Source: Hyphomicrobiales bacterium (lineage in GTDB: Bacteria > Pseudomonadota > Alphaproteobacteria > Rhizobiales > Rhizobiaceae). From it: a stretch of DNA of 64,000 nt. Shown here piece after piece: positions 55,010 to 63,843 of the stretch (position 1 is its first letter; each line of letters begins with the position of its first letter). A program made the translations under genes and the position numbers. The notes under the pieces were generated by a model that saw nothing but the letters and a program-made list of their open reading frames with translations, did no database searches and was not told the DNA's origin. The DNA is taken from the NCBI GenBank assembly GCA_900489925.1, contig UEHQ01000026.1, positions 62,001 to 126,000 on the forward strand, read 5' to 3'.

Positions 55010-56701
55010 TCAGGCGAGCAGCATCACGAGCACCATACCCCAGATGGTCAGCAGCGTGTTGCCGACGGCGTATGTGACGGTGTAGCCGAGGCCGGGGATC
55101 TGGCTCTTAGCGCGATCGTTGATCATCCCAAGAGAAGCGGTCGTGGTGCGAGCACCAGAGCAGCATCCGAGCAGGATCGCCGGATGGAAGCGAAATACGT
55201 ATTTTCCAACATACATCGCCAGTACCAGCGGTACGGTCGTGACAACGATCCCCCAAAGGAAAAGGCTGAAGCCGAGTTGTTGCAGACCAGCGACGAAACC
55301 TGGCCCCGACGATATGCCGACGACGGCAATGAACACGTTGAGACCGACGGAGTTCATGAACCAGACGGTTGGCGACGGGATACGGCCGAAGGTCGGACGA
55401 ACGGAACGCAGCCATCCAAAGAAGAGGCCCGCGATAAGCGCACCGCCAGATGTCGAAAGAGTGAGCGGAACGCTGCCGATCTTGAAGGTGAGCGCGCCGA
55501 CCAAGGCGCCGATGGTTATGGCCGCACCGATGAAGGCAACGTCGGCAACATCCGTCTGTGCATCGGGACGGCCGAGGTCGCGCGTCGCCGCCGCCGTATC
55601 CTGTGTTCGCCCAACGATCGTGAGAATATCGCCGCGATGGATCTTGGTGTTTGGCAGGATCGGTATCTCGGTTGCCGTTGCCCCGCGGACGATCTTGCGC
55701 AGGAATACACCGCGAGAGGCTGGTCGCGCTGCGAGCTCCGCAAGCGTCTTTCCGTCCACGTCCTTGTTGGTGACGAAAACATCGACACCGTCGGCCGGGA
55801 CGGCGAGAAGCTCACGGTCATCGACTTCGTCGGCCACGCTGCCGATGAGATCGACAAGAACCTCGCGGCGACCTGCGACTGCGACAATGTCTCCCGCGGC
55901 GATCACGGTGTCTGCCGTGGCGTCCTTGACCACGCCTGCGCGGCGAATGCGCTCGATGAAGACGCGCTCTGTCGGCAAGAGCCCCTCAGCCTCAAGCGCC
56001 GTCAGACCGACGATCTTGCCATTTTCCTTGACCCGATAGGCACGGAGCTCGAAATTGTGCCATGCCGTTCCGGCGCCACCGAGAGCCTTCTTGCCCCCCT
56101 GTTCTTCCTCATAACGCTTGCATTCGGCTTCCAGATCGATGTTGAGCATCGCGGGGCCGAAGAGCGCAAGGACGATGGCCGAACCGACCGTGCCGAAAAT
56201 ATAGGTGACGGCGTATGCAACCGGCATCGCGTCCAGCATAGCCTTGCTCTGCTCCGGCGGGAGACCGAGGCGATTAATGGCATCGGTGGCAAGCCCCATC
56301 GAGGCCGAAATCGTCTGTGAGCCGGCATAAAGCCCGACCGCCGAGCCAATATCGTAGCCTGCGAGCAAGGCGCCGAAATAGGCTGCGCCCAGGCAGAAGA
56401 CGCAAACCACAACGGCGAAAAGCGCCTGCGGAATCCCGTCTTTCGCGATCCCGCGTACAAACTGCGGCCCGACGCCGTAGCCGATTGCAAACAGGAACAT
56501 CAGGAAGAAAGTTGGCTTGAGCGGGGGCGAAATTGTAATGCCCAGTTGGCCGATCAGAACCGCGGCGATGAGTGTCGCGGTTACCGCACCAAGCCCCAGC
56601 CCCTTGTAGGTGAATGACCCAAAGTAATAACCCAGCCCGAGTGACAGGAAAATTGCAATTTCCGGATAGGTGCGAAGCGTGCTGACAAACCAGTCGATCA
56701 T
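55010..56701 (-). CDS. AspT-type amino acid antiporter (copy 1)
   Basis: A 563-residue AAE-family exchanger with the same plan as the one at 50331: membrane half one, two RCK-C-like domains (about 195-350; [27 protein letters not shown]), membrane half two with [14 protein letters not shown] near the end. It starts the leftward series AspT-decarboxylase-AspT-SulP, probably one operon with gaps of 110-145 bases. Whether it carries aspartate/alanine or the substrate/product pair of the neighbouring decarboxylase is open. ATG 56701 has GAGAGGG upstream. Confidence 0.87.
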   Translation of the reverse strand: MIDWFVSTLRTYPEIAIFLSLGLGYYFGSFTYKGLGLGAVTATLIAAVLIGQLGITISPPLKPTFFLMFLFAIGYGVGPQFVRGIAKDGIPQALFAVVVCVFCLGAAYFGALLAGYDIGSAVGLYAGSQTISASMGLATDAINRLGLPPEQSKAMLDAMPVAYAVTYIFGTVGSAIVLALFGPAMLNIDLEAECKRYEEEQGGKKALGGAGTAWHNFELRAYRVKENGKIVGLTALEAEGLLPTERVFIERIRRAGVVKDATADTVIAAGDIVAVAGRREVLVDLIGSVADEVDDRELLAVPADGVDVFVTNKDVDGKTLAELAARPASRGVFLRKIVRGATATEIPILPNTKIHRGDILTIVGRTQDTAAATRDLGRPDAQTDVADVAFIGAAITIGALVGALTFKIGSVPLTLSTSGGALIAGLFFGWLRSVRPTFGRIPSPTVWFMNSVGLNVFIAVVGISSGPGFVAGLQQLGFSLFLWGIVVTTVPLVLAMYVGKYVFRFHPAILLGCCSGARTTTASLGMINDRAKSQIPGLGYTVTYAVGNTLLTIWGMVLVMLLA

Positions 56702-56874
56702 CGGGCCCTCTCTCATTGGGATTGCGGGATGCGCAACATCACGAGGCAATCCGGCCCCGAAGTGCATCCCGCCAATATTTTTTAACGAATACTCTCCTCC
56801 GATCCCGCGTGACCTTAAGGCCACCGTGATGCTGCCCTAAACGTCCACCAACAACCGCCGCTTGCGAAGTAAAA

Positions 56875-56913
56875 TACCGTAATATACCGGGCGGGACGTG
56901 TATCTTACTCCCC
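56875..56913 (+). promoter_or_regulatory. Shared 39-bp promoter-like element, copy 2
   Basis: TACCGTA (56875), three bases, TACCGG (56885), eight bases, then TGTATCTTACT (56899-56909), aligned without gaps to the copy at 45331 with 29 of 39 bases equal. It lies 53 bases before the start of the gene at 56966, on the same strand, which is a normal promoter distance. It is 174 bases upstream of the leftward AspT gene, but in the wrong orientation for it. Confidence 0.65.
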
Positions 56914-56965
56914 TCGCTTATCCACACGTCCTATCGTTGCGATGGTTAGATGGAGGCATGGTGTG

Positions 56966-57436
56966 ATGGTAGAGCCAAAAGCAGACGGTCCCCGTTCGAC
57001 GATCGAGAGCGCCGAAGACCTGAGGAAGCGTGCGCTGGAGCTTCAGCTCGCGGAAATGGACCGCGAGGACAAGATCAAGGAGCGTGAGGCCAAGAAGCAC
57101 GCCGAGTTTGTCGAAGACTTCTTCAAGAAGCATATTGGCGACAACGAGCGCGCGGTCATAAAGCGGCTGGTCATGAAGGCGGCGGCCGACGGAAAGTTCG
57201 AAGCGATGGTCTACAGCTTCCCATCGAGCTTCTGCACCGACAGCGGACGGGCGATCAACAACAGCTTGGCAGGATGGCAGAACACGCTGCAAGGAAGGGC
57301 CAAGGAGGTCTACGACTTGTTCGAGACCGTCGCCAAACCGCAAGGCTATACGCTCAAAGCCATGGTCATCAATTTCCCTGGCGGCATACCGGGCGATATT
57401 GGCTTTTTCCTTGGCTGGGAACCGCCGGTGAAGTGA
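56966..57436 (+). CDS. Unknown cytoplasmic protein
   Basis: A 156-residue protein with no family recognised. Residues about 10-60 are a highly charged helix (RKRALELQLAEMDREDKIKE, coiled-coil-like); the rest is a compact alpha+beta domain with FEAMVYSFPSSFCTDSGRAINN and a terminal INFPGGIPGDIGFFLGW. GGAGG lies nine bases before ATG 56966; ATG 56942 would add eight residues and overlaps that ribosome site. It is directly downstream of the shared promoter element, so is likely controlled together with the porin. Confidence 0.65.
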   Translation: MVEPKADGPRSTIESAEDLRKRALELQLAEMDREDKIKEREAKKHAEFVEDFFKKHIGDNERAVIKRLVMKAAADGKFEAMVYSFPSSFCTDSGRAINNSLAGWQNTLQGRAKEVYDLFETVAKPQGYTLKAMVINFPGGIPGDIGFFLGWEPPVK

Positions 57437-57761
57437 TCCGACGGTGATGTAACTGCCGATGTGCGAGCTACATTGAAGATAATCGAGCGCGAGCGCCACA
57501 CCCTCGCGGGTCGCTGAATAATGGTGTCGCGTCAGTGCGACATCAGGCCCTATTCCGCATTGGGCCCCAACGGCGCTCCAGACGCAAATTTCTAAGGTAA
57601 AGATTCCGGATCGACAGTCGCCTCCGTGTTGGGTCGGCGTGCTATGAACGGCTGCTCTCGCACCCTGGCGCGCTATTCCGCCTCTTGCGCAAGCCAAACC
57701 TCGCACTTCCTAACGGTCCCGTCAGTCGATGGGCCGTAAATATTACGTTGGTCTGTTGTGA
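57437..57761. other. 325-bp non-coding stretch
   Basis: No frame with a ribosome site or protein-like composition was found, and no strong hairpin. It separates the 3' ends of the rightward gene at 56966 and the leftward gene at 57762. Confidence 0.5.
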
Positions 57762-58073
57762 TCATCGCGGCTTCGACGGATGCCTGGTGTGACGAAAATG
57801 AATGACCTTGGCCTTGGAAAGGGCATCTTCGATCTCATTGGAAAGAGCGGTGACCAGCTCTCCGTATTCCAGTTGGCGTGCCTCGCGAATGTCATCAGGA
57901 AGTCGCATGGTATGCTTTAGAGTGGCTTGCGCGTCTGCCAGATCCTCACACAGCCCGCGGAAGCTTTCATCGAACTCAAATAGATCCTCTATCCGCCGAG
58001 CTTGCGGAGCGAAAAGTTCGAGCGCAGCCGCGAGGCCTCGTGGAGGTAATGGCTTATCCGAACTAGACCCCAT
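57762..58073 (-). CDS. Small helical protein of unknown function (family A)
   Basis: A 103-residue, all-helical, acidic protein starting MGSSSDKP, with LFEFDESFRGLCEDLADAQA and LEYGELVTALSNEIEDAL. AGGTG lies seven bases before the ATG. It resembles the 87-residue protein at 60543 in size, in its SSS start, in an LFE-to-LEYxEL order and in charge pattern, so the two may be paralogues. Function unknown. Confidence 0.55.
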   Translation of the reverse strand: MGSSSDKPLPPRGLAAALELFAPQARRIEDLFEFDESFRGLCEDLADAQATLKHTMRLPDDIREARQLEYGELVTALSNEIEDALSKAKVIHFRHTRHPSKPR

Positions 58074-58459
58074 CGCGCACCTGCAGCAAGTTCACCGGCA
58101 AGAAGATGGGTCATCGTATTTCAGTTAGACCATTTATGGATGTATTATACACGAAGTTACAGTCACCCTAGCGCCGGCAGCGGCTGCCGCTAGCGCCATC
58201 CATTGGAAACGGCGCTTGCTCTGATCAGAGAAAGCAACCTCCCGTGCGAGATCGAAAGATTTGCCACGCACATCGATCTAGCGCCGATCCGGCAAGATTA
58301 TACCTCCAAAGCAGGTGTCAAAGGCACCACAGATACTACGTGATGTTACGGGCCACCGGACCTCATCCACGTTAGTATACGGAGAAATGCCTGTGACAGA
58401 GAACGGCGTGTGAGCAAATGCCGACACGCGGGTTACGAAACACAGCAACGGAGGGAAGC
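58074..58459. other. 386-bp non-coding stretch with a stem-loop
   Basis: Separates two divergent genes. CTAGC (58168-58172) and GGCAG (58176-58180) pair with CTGCC (58184-58188) and GCTAG (58189-58193), a ten-bp stem with a 3-base bulge. An AT-rich zone around 58130-58150 is a possible promoter for the leftward gene. No further gene is seen. Confidence 0.45.
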
Positions 58460-59290
58460 ATGAGCAAGACGCGCGATTCGGACCGTGAAGCTGCGACTGA
58501 AGGTGAGAAGAACAAGGAAAAGACCTTCAACTACGACAAGCAGATGAAAAAGCTGCAGGTGGAACTCGCCCATTTGCAGGCGTGGGTCAAGAAATCCGGC
58601 TTGAGAGTTGTCATCGTGTTCGAAGGACGCGATGCGGCCGGCAAAGGCGGAATGATCAAGCGCATTCTCGAAAAGGTCAGCCCGCGCGTCTTTCGAGTGG
58701 TCGCACTGCCAGCACCCAACGATCGCGAGAAATCTCAAATATATATGCAGCGGTACATCGCTCACCTTCCGGCCGCGGGCGAGATCGTCATCTTCGATCG
58801 GAGTTGGTACAACCGCCCGGGTGTCGACCGCGTGATGGGCTTCTGCACCGAGAAGAAGGCGCAGCGCTTTCTGGAACTCGCTCCCCGCTTCGAAGCGGCG
58901 ATCGTGGAGAGCGGCGTGGTACTGCTGAAGTACTTTCTGACGGTCAGCGAAGAGGAGCAAGAACGCCGTTTCAGAAAGCGAATTGAAGACCCTCTTCGGC
59001 AGTGGAAGCTGAGCCCCATGGACGTCGAATCCTACCGCAAGTGGTGGGACTACACGCGCGCATACGACGAAATGCTTCGCATGACCGACAGCGAACATGC
59101 GCCTTGGTGGATCGTTCCGTCGGACGACAAGGAGCGCGCGCGCATCAACTGCATCTCGCACATCCTCAAATCTATCCCCTACGAACGCGTCAAGTTCGAC
59201 GCACCGGATCTCGGGAAACGCCAGAAACGACCGAATGACTACATCGAGGACACCAGCCTTCGGCGCGTCGTTCCCGATGTAACGGCTTAG
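58460..59290 (+). CDS. ppk2: Polyphosphate kinase 2
   Basis: A 276-residue PPK2, which transfers phosphate between polyphosphate and nucleotides. Walker A is GRDAAGKGG (56-64), Walker B IVIFDRSWYNR (109-119), and the lid region has WKLSPMDVESYRKWW. Length fits class I (one-domain) enzymes that phosphorylate GDP/ADP. ATG 58460 has GGAGGGAA upstream; a start at 58418 would add fourteen unusual residues. The AI-2E-family gene follows 63 bases later. Polyphosphate use fits a stress region. Confidence 0.92.
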   Translation: MSKTRDSDREAATEGEKNKEKTFNYDKQMKKLQVELAHLQAWVKKSGLRVVIVFEGRDAAGKGGMIKRILEKVSPRVFRVVALPAPNDREKSQIYMQRYIAHLPAAGEIVIFDRSWYNRPGVDRVMGFCTEKKAQRFLELAPRFEAAIVESGVVLLKYFLTVSEEEQERRFRKRIEDPLRQWKLSPMDVESYRKWWDYTRAYDEMLRMTDSEHAPWWIVPSDDKERARINCISHILKSIPYERVKFDAPDLGKRQKRPNDYIEDTSLRRVVPDVTA

Positions 59291-59353
59291 AGTCTATAGA
59301 ACGCCGTCACCCTTCGATCCGTCGGACAAGTTTTGAGGCAGTGAGTAACAACG

Positions 59354-60529
59354 ATGAATGCCGATGCGACCGTGAAAGAGGAGACACCCCCGACTGCGCG
59401 ACCGGGCCAGATATCGATCGAAGCGCGGGTCAGCGATCTTGTTCGCCTGGGGATCATCGCGGTATTCGCCTATTTCTCAGCCCAACTGATCGCCCCGTTT
59501 GCCTTGATTGCCATCTGGGCCGGGATTCTGACGGTTGCGCTTTTCCCTCTCTTCGACCTCTTGAGACGTATCCTTGGCGGGCGGCGGATACTGGCCGCAA
59601 CGGTGCTTGTGCTGGCGTGCCTTTTCGTCATCATAGGTCCGGTCGCTCTTGTGGCGACCAACTTCGCGGAAACGTTGCAGTCCCTGGTTGCGGGCGCTGG
59701 GGGCTTCGCTCTTCCGCAAGCGCCGGAGCGGCTGAAGGAATTGCCGCTCTTCGGCAATCAGCTTTACTCTGCATGGAATCAAGCTGCCAGCAATCTAGCG
59801 GCCGCCATCGTCACGTTCCAGGCGCCTCTACGCGAAGTGGGAGGAATGATCGTCGCAAAACTTGCCTCTATTGGCGGCGGCATACTCAGTTTCATCGCCT
59901 CGATCATTCTCTGCGGCGTACTGCTGACGGTCGCACCTCGCCTCACCTTGGCTATTCAGATCCTGGCTAACCGCATCGCGGGTGACCGGGGTGTAGGGTT
60001 CGCAAAGCTGGCGGGCACGACCGTGCGAAACGTTTCCCGCGGCGTTATCGGCGTCGCGTTTCTACAAACCCTGCTGTGCGGTCTGGTTTTTATCATCTTT
60101 GACGTGCCTGCCAGAGGAGTTCTGACTTTCGCAGTGTTCATTCTTTGCATCATTCAGATCGGGCCTGGCCTCATTCTCGTGCCTGCGATCATTTGGGCCT
60201 GGTTCTCATGGCCAATCGGCGTGTCTGCTGCATTCACCATCGTCGCTGTACCGGTGATGCTCATGGACAACATTCTCAAGCCAATCCTTATGTCACGGGG
60301 ACTATCAACGCCAATGCCGGTCATTCTCATCGGCGTCATCGGCGGGACAATATCACACGGTCTGCTGGGCCTCTTTCTTGGCCCTGTCGTCCTCAGCGTC
60401 TTTTATGATCTTCTTCTCGCATGGGTGTGGCCCACGTCACCTGCCGTGGCCGTCGGAAGCGATCAACCCAAGCAAGGCACCGCTCTCCAAGGAATACCGG
60501 GTGCTGGCGAGCCCCCCGAACCTGACTAG
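59354..60529 (+). CDS. AI-2E family transporter
   Basis: A 391-residue membrane protein with seven to eight helices of the AI-2E/PerM (PF01594) family: two N-terminal helix pairs, a large periplasmic stretch (about 95-160), then GIGVAF-like (here GVIGVAFLQTLLCG) and DNILKPILMSRGLSTPMPVILIGVIGG, the family's most conserved segment, here in two parts. Family members export quorum signals or exchange Na+ for H+; a proton antiport role would suit this region. Stop is 13 bases from that of the convergent gene. Confidence 0.87.
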   Translation: MNADATVKEETPPTARPGQISIEARVSDLVRLGIIAVFAYFSAQLIAPFALIAIWAGILTVALFPLFDLLRRILGGRRILAATVLVLACLFVIIGPVALVATNFAETLQSLVAGAGGFALPQAPERLKELPLFGNQLYSAWNQAASNLAAAIVTFQAPLREVGGMIVAKLASIGGGILSFIASIILCGVLLTVAPRLTLAIQILANRIAGDRGVGFAKLAGTTVRNVSRGVIGVAFLQTLLCGLVFIIFDVPARGVLTFAVFILCIIQIGPGLILVPAIIWAWFSWPIGVSAAFTIVAVPVMLMDNILKPILMSRGLSTPMPVILIGVIGGTISHGLLGLFLGPVVLSVFYDLLLAWVWPTSPAVAVGSDQPKQGTALQGIPGAGEPPEPD

Positions 60530-60542
60530 TCCGGGGAGCGGG

Positions 60543-60806
60543 CTATTCGCTTTCTACAATGACACCCTCGGCGCAATATCGTGAGACCTCGCCTTCAATG
60601 TCGCGGCATAGCTCTTCATATTCGCCAATGAACCCGGCGTTTGCTGGTATTTCCCTGCGAAACTCGTCAAGCGCGCTAGTTGCGAGATCGTAGGTTTCAA
60701 ACAATTCGACGGCGGAGTCGCTGACAAGTTGCCGCAGCTGTCTACGCAAGGCAGGCAGTCTCAACATCAACTTCTTGCGTCCACCCTCGGGGCTTGATGA
60801 GTGCAT
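60543..60806 (-). CDS. Small helical protein of unknown function (family A relative)
   Basis: An 87-residue helical protein starting MHSSSPEGG with LRRQLRQLVSDSAVELFETYD and EYEELCRDIEGEVSRY. Like the protein at 57762 it has an SSS-containing start and a C-terminal EYxEL motif. No good ribosome site is seen at ATG 60806 and an ATG at 60767 is possible. Divergent from the VIT-like gene at 60916. Function unknown. Confidence 0.48.
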   Translation of the reverse strand: MHSSSPEGGRKKLMLRLPALRRQLRQLVSDSAVELFETYDLATSALDEFRREIPANAGFIGEYEELCRDIEGEVSRYCAEGVIVESE

Positions 60807-60915
60807 TTGATTGCTCGCAGTCATTCTCCCGCTAGATACGCAATGGGAAAGACAGCGGATCGTTCCGCCGGCGAGCTCTTCAGTTTTTTTGCAAAACGAA
60901 AGCGGGGAACGACGG

Positions 60916-61590
60916 ATGCACACCAAGCCGATTGCACGCATTCTGAAGTACATCGATGTCGGCGACGCACTCGGCGAGGCGCTGTTCGGCCTGATCATGG
61001 CACTTACCTTTACGCTCGGCGCTCGACTGGTGGCGGGCGATGAGGGCCTGGATGCACGCGATCTCGTCGTTGCGACATTGGGCTGCAACGTCGCTTGGGG
61101 CATCATCGATGCTGTGTTGTTCCTGCTTGGTATCCATGTTTACAGGCAAAATCGATCTCGCATCTTTAACGCCATCACAGGCGCCTCGGATGACAAAACA
61201 GCGCTGGCGGAAATGGCTCAAGAATTCCCGTTGGAAGACGGTCCATTGGCTCTCGACCCGCGAGACCAGGATGAACTCTACCGCTACCTATTGTCTTTAG
61301 CGAAGCGGGCCAAACCGTCGGCCACCGCCATCTCGATCGATGATCTCATCGGAGCCGTCATTGTCTTCTTGATCGTTGCGGCAACAGCGATCCCAGCCGT
61401 CATTCCCTTTATGCTCATCGACGACAAATATCTTGCTCTTCGCGTGAGCAACCTCCTCCTTGTTGGTTTGCTTTACGCGGCCGGCCATTCATGGGCGCGC
61501 TTTGCGGGCTCCCGCCCATTCGCGGTTGGGATGGCGATGACGGTTTTGGGCCTCGTTCTCGTGACCATCGCGTTGATTTTGGGTGGGTAA
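60916..61590 (+). CDS. VIT/CCC1-like small membrane protein
   Basis: A 224-residue protein with five hydrophobic segments: two at about 20-70 (LFGLIMALTFTLGARLV; VATLGCNVAWGIIDAVLFLLGI) and three at about 140-224. The first pair and the Asn/Asp-containing TLGCNVAWGIIDA resemble VIT1/CCC1 iron/manganese carriers, but the cytoplasmic metal-binding domain is replaced by a shorter acidic stretch. GGGGA is eight bases before the ATG. Transport function is only inferred. Confidence 0.7.
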   Translation: MHTKPIARILKYIDVGDALGEALFGLIMALTFTLGARLVAGDEGLDARDLVVATLGCNVAWGIIDAVLFLLGIHVYRQNRSRIFNAITGASDDKTALAEMAQEFPLEDGPLALDPRDQDELYRYLLSLAKRAKPSATAISIDDLIGAVIVFLIVAATAIPAVIPFMLIDDKYLALRVSNLLLVGLLYAAGHSWARFAGSRPFAVGMAMTVLGLVLVTIALILGG

Positions 61591-62082
61591 AGCCACACTC
61601 CTTCCCGCTCCGGCGTAGCGTGCAGCCGCCCCACGCCCTCGCCGCGGTCACGCACACCGAGGGATGCTAGCCAAATGAACTAGCCTAAATTGCCGTTTCT
61701 GCTCCAATAGGTGCCGTTCAGGCAATTGAATGGGAAATAGCAATCGATTTATTCTGCATCGTTGCTACGCAGAATTTGCCGATAGATCTTGTTGACGCTT
61801 TCTACTGGGCTTCGACACTCCCACCGTCGGATCAAACCAGAACGTGCCAGCCGTAGAAACGCCGCCTGCCCTCTCCGTAACTTACAGGATGCTACGGTAA
61901 AATCTCATTCCTGCTGCGTAGTGTAGCTGAACTATGTCCGGGAGAATCAGAAGAGCGCGGTCCGGCGTTCACAGGAGGAATTGCGTGTTCATCACTATGC
62001 GCCTGCGGGTCTCGCGCAGAAGCAACGCCAGCAGCATACATTGACCGGCGAATGAGGCCGTTACTACAGAAAGGAAAATCCG
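61591..62082. other. 492-bp non-coding stretch with inverted repeats
   Basis: No protein-like frame is seen. ATTCTGC (61751-61757) pairs with GCAGAAT (61769-61775) around eleven bases. AATTGCC (61688-61694) and GGCAATT (61721-61727) form a second, wider inverted repeat. The last 150 bases are AT-richer and probably hold the promoter of the HlyD pair. Confidence 0.45.
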
Positions 62083-62541
62083 ATGGCGCAAGATCTCCAT
62101 CCGGCCGCTATTGAGCACTTGCCAATCTTCATCACACCGCCCGGCCAGACCGACTACCTCTTCGTCGGCGTCGTTGTCTTCCTGGTCCTGATCATCCTGA
62201 TCGTCGGCAATCTCTACTTTCAGCTTCACGCCGTCCCCGAGCGTATGGCACATCGCACCAGCAAGGTGCAGATGGAAATCGTGGCTGTCTTGGCGTTGAT
62301 TTCGCTTTTCACGCACAACCATCTGTTCTGGATTGCCGGTCTGCTGCTTGCCTTCGTGCATATCCCCGACTTTTCGACGCCGCTCTATTCGATTGCGCAA
62401 TCGCTTGGAAAGCTGTCCGGCCGCACGGTTGAAACAACTGACGACCCGGCGCTCGTTCGCGACCAGCCTCCTAAACACGCAGATGAGCATGCGCAGGCCG
62501 AAGAGCCAGTGAAAAGCGAGACGCAGGGCGAAGGAGTCTGA
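62083..62541 (+). CDS. Two-span membrane protein paired with an HlyD-type adaptor
   Basis: A 152-residue protein with two helices (about 25-47, VGVVVFLVLIILIVGNLYF; and 66-92, VAVLALISLFTHNHLFWIAGLL) and a polar Glu/His/Pro-rich tail. AGGA lies eight bases before ATG 62083. It sits two bases before the HlyD gene, as small DUF3302-like partners do in the YiaW-YiaV and similar pairs. Function unknown; it may assist assembly or carry the inner-membrane part of an export device. Confidence 0.7.
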   Translation: MAQDLHPAAIEHLPIFITPPGQTDYLFVGVVVFLVLIILIVGNLYFQLHAVPERMAHRTSKVQMEIVAVLALISLFTHNHLFWIAGLLLAFVHIPDFSTPLYSIAQSLGKLSGRTVETTDDPALVRDQPPKHADEHAQAEEPVKSETQGEGV

Positions 62542-62543
62542 CA

Positions 62544-63770
62544 ATGTTTGAATTGATGCTTTGCTCGCTTCTCACGATCTTCCCGGACTACCTCTACAGG
62601 CGTTACGCTCAGGGAAAGCGCATTGGCTACGAGATCAACCTCTACACCATGTGGTACGAGCTGCGCTGGGGCATATCGGCGTGTCTCATGCTGACCATTT
62701 CGCTGATCACGTTGATCTTCTACTTCCATCCATCGACGAAAAACGTGACCGCCGTGTTTCGCACGGTAACGATTTTGCCGGAAACGGTCGGGCGCGTCGA
62801 CGAGGTGTATGTCGGCCTCAATCAGAAAGTTGAAGCCGGCGCGCCGCTTTTCCGACTGGATGACTCGCAGCAGCGAGCAGCGCTTGAGACGGCGCGCCGG
62901 AAAATCGCCGAACTGGAGGCCCAAGCCAAGGTCGCACAGACCGAATTGGTGACAGCTGACGGCCAGATCCAGGAAGCCCAAGGTTCGCTTCAGGTTGCCG
63001 TGGACGAGTATGAGATGAAGGCCCAGCTCCTGACCAAGGATGCCGTCGCCCGTCGCGAGGTCGAGCGCCTCGCCAACACGATCGAAAGCCGCAAGGGAAC
63101 GCTCAGCGCCGCAATCGCCAAAAAAGATACCCTCCAGACCCAAATCACCGATCTTCTGCCGTCACAGAAAGCGAGCGCGGAAGCGGCGCTTGCGCAGGCA
63201 CAGGTAGAGTTGGACAAGACACTGGTGCGGGCCGGCGTCGCCGGTACGGTTCAACAATTCACCCTGCGGCCCGGCGATGTCGTGAACACCATGATCAGGC
63301 CCGCGGGCATTCTCGTGCCGGCGGCAGCGGGCAAAGGCACGCTGATCGCAGGCTTCGGGCAGATTGAAGCTCAGGTGATGAAGCGAGGAATGATCGCCGA
63401 GGCCACCTGCATCGGAAAGCCGTTCACGATCATTCCGCTTGTTGTCACCGAGGTGCAGGACGTCATCGCGGCCGGCCAATTGCGGCCGACCGATCAGCTT
63501 GTCGATGTCCAGCAACTCGCACAGCCGGGGACGCTCACCGTCTTCCTGCAGCCGCTGTTCGAGGGCGGGCTGGATGACATTCCACCCGGCAGCAGCTGCA
63601 TCGCCAACGCCTACACGAACAACCACGACGCACTTGCCGACAAGAATATCGGGTCAGTGAAATGGGTGTTCCTGCACGTGGTGGACACCGTCGGCCTCGT
63701 GCACGCGATGATCCTGCGCATGCAAGCGATGCTGCTCCCGGTACAGACGCTGGTCTTCGCCGGGCACTGA
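62544..63770 (+). CDS. HlyD-family membrane-fusion/efflux adaptor protein
   Basis: A 408-residue protein: cytoplasmic/first segment (1-20), a membrane helix at about 45-65, a lipoyl half-domain (TVTILPETVGRVDEVYVGLNQKV), a long helical hairpin (about 110-220, rich in Ala/Gln/Glu), the second lipoyl half (KTLVRAGVAGTVQQFTLRPGD) and a beta-barrel. Two more hydrophobic stretches close the C-terminus (VVDTVGLVHAMILRMQAMLLPV). Such proteins link an inner-membrane pump to outer-membrane or act with EmrB/YibH-type carriers; no pump gene is within the window. A stem-loop lies 35 bases after the stop. Confidence 0.85.
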   Translation: MFELMLCSLLTIFPDYLYRRYAQGKRIGYEINLYTMWYELRWGISACLMLTISLITLIFYFHPSTKNVTAVFRTVTILPETVGRVDEVYVGLNQKVEAGAPLFRLDDSQQRAALETARRKIAELEAQAKVAQTELVTADGQIQEAQGSLQVAVDEYEMKAQLLTKDAVARREVERLANTIESRKGTLSAAIAKKDTLQTQITDLLPSQKASAEAALAQAQVELDKTLVRAGVAGTVQQFTLRPGDVVNTMIRPAGILVPAAAGKGTLIAGFGQIEAQVMKRGMIAEATCIGKPFTIIPLVVTEVQDVIAAGQLRPTDQLVDVQQLAQPGTLTVFLQPLFEGGLDDIPPGSSCIANAYTNNHDALADKNIGSVKWVFLHVVDTVGLVHAMILRMQAMLLPVQTLVFAGH

Positions 63771-63804
63771 ACCACGGCTGGTTACAGAGGCTTGTTGCGA
63801 GACA

Positions 63805-63843
63805 CTCATGGATCCGAATGCTCACAGCGCTCGGATCCATGAG
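63805..63843 (+). terminator. Long stem-loop after the HlyD gene
   Basis: CTCATGGATCCGA (63805-63817) pairs perfectly with TCGGATCCATGAG (63831-63843), a 13-bp stem with a 13-base loop, followed by CATTTAGG. The loop's ATGCTCA (63818-63824) can also pair with TGAGCAT (63839-63845), an alternative fold. It probably ends the 62083-63770 transcript. Confidence 0.65.

Noticed and set aside
54536-56320. 594-codon open frame antisense to the decarboxylase and AspT genes
   Set aside because: Shadow of two conserved genes; no start signal or family match.
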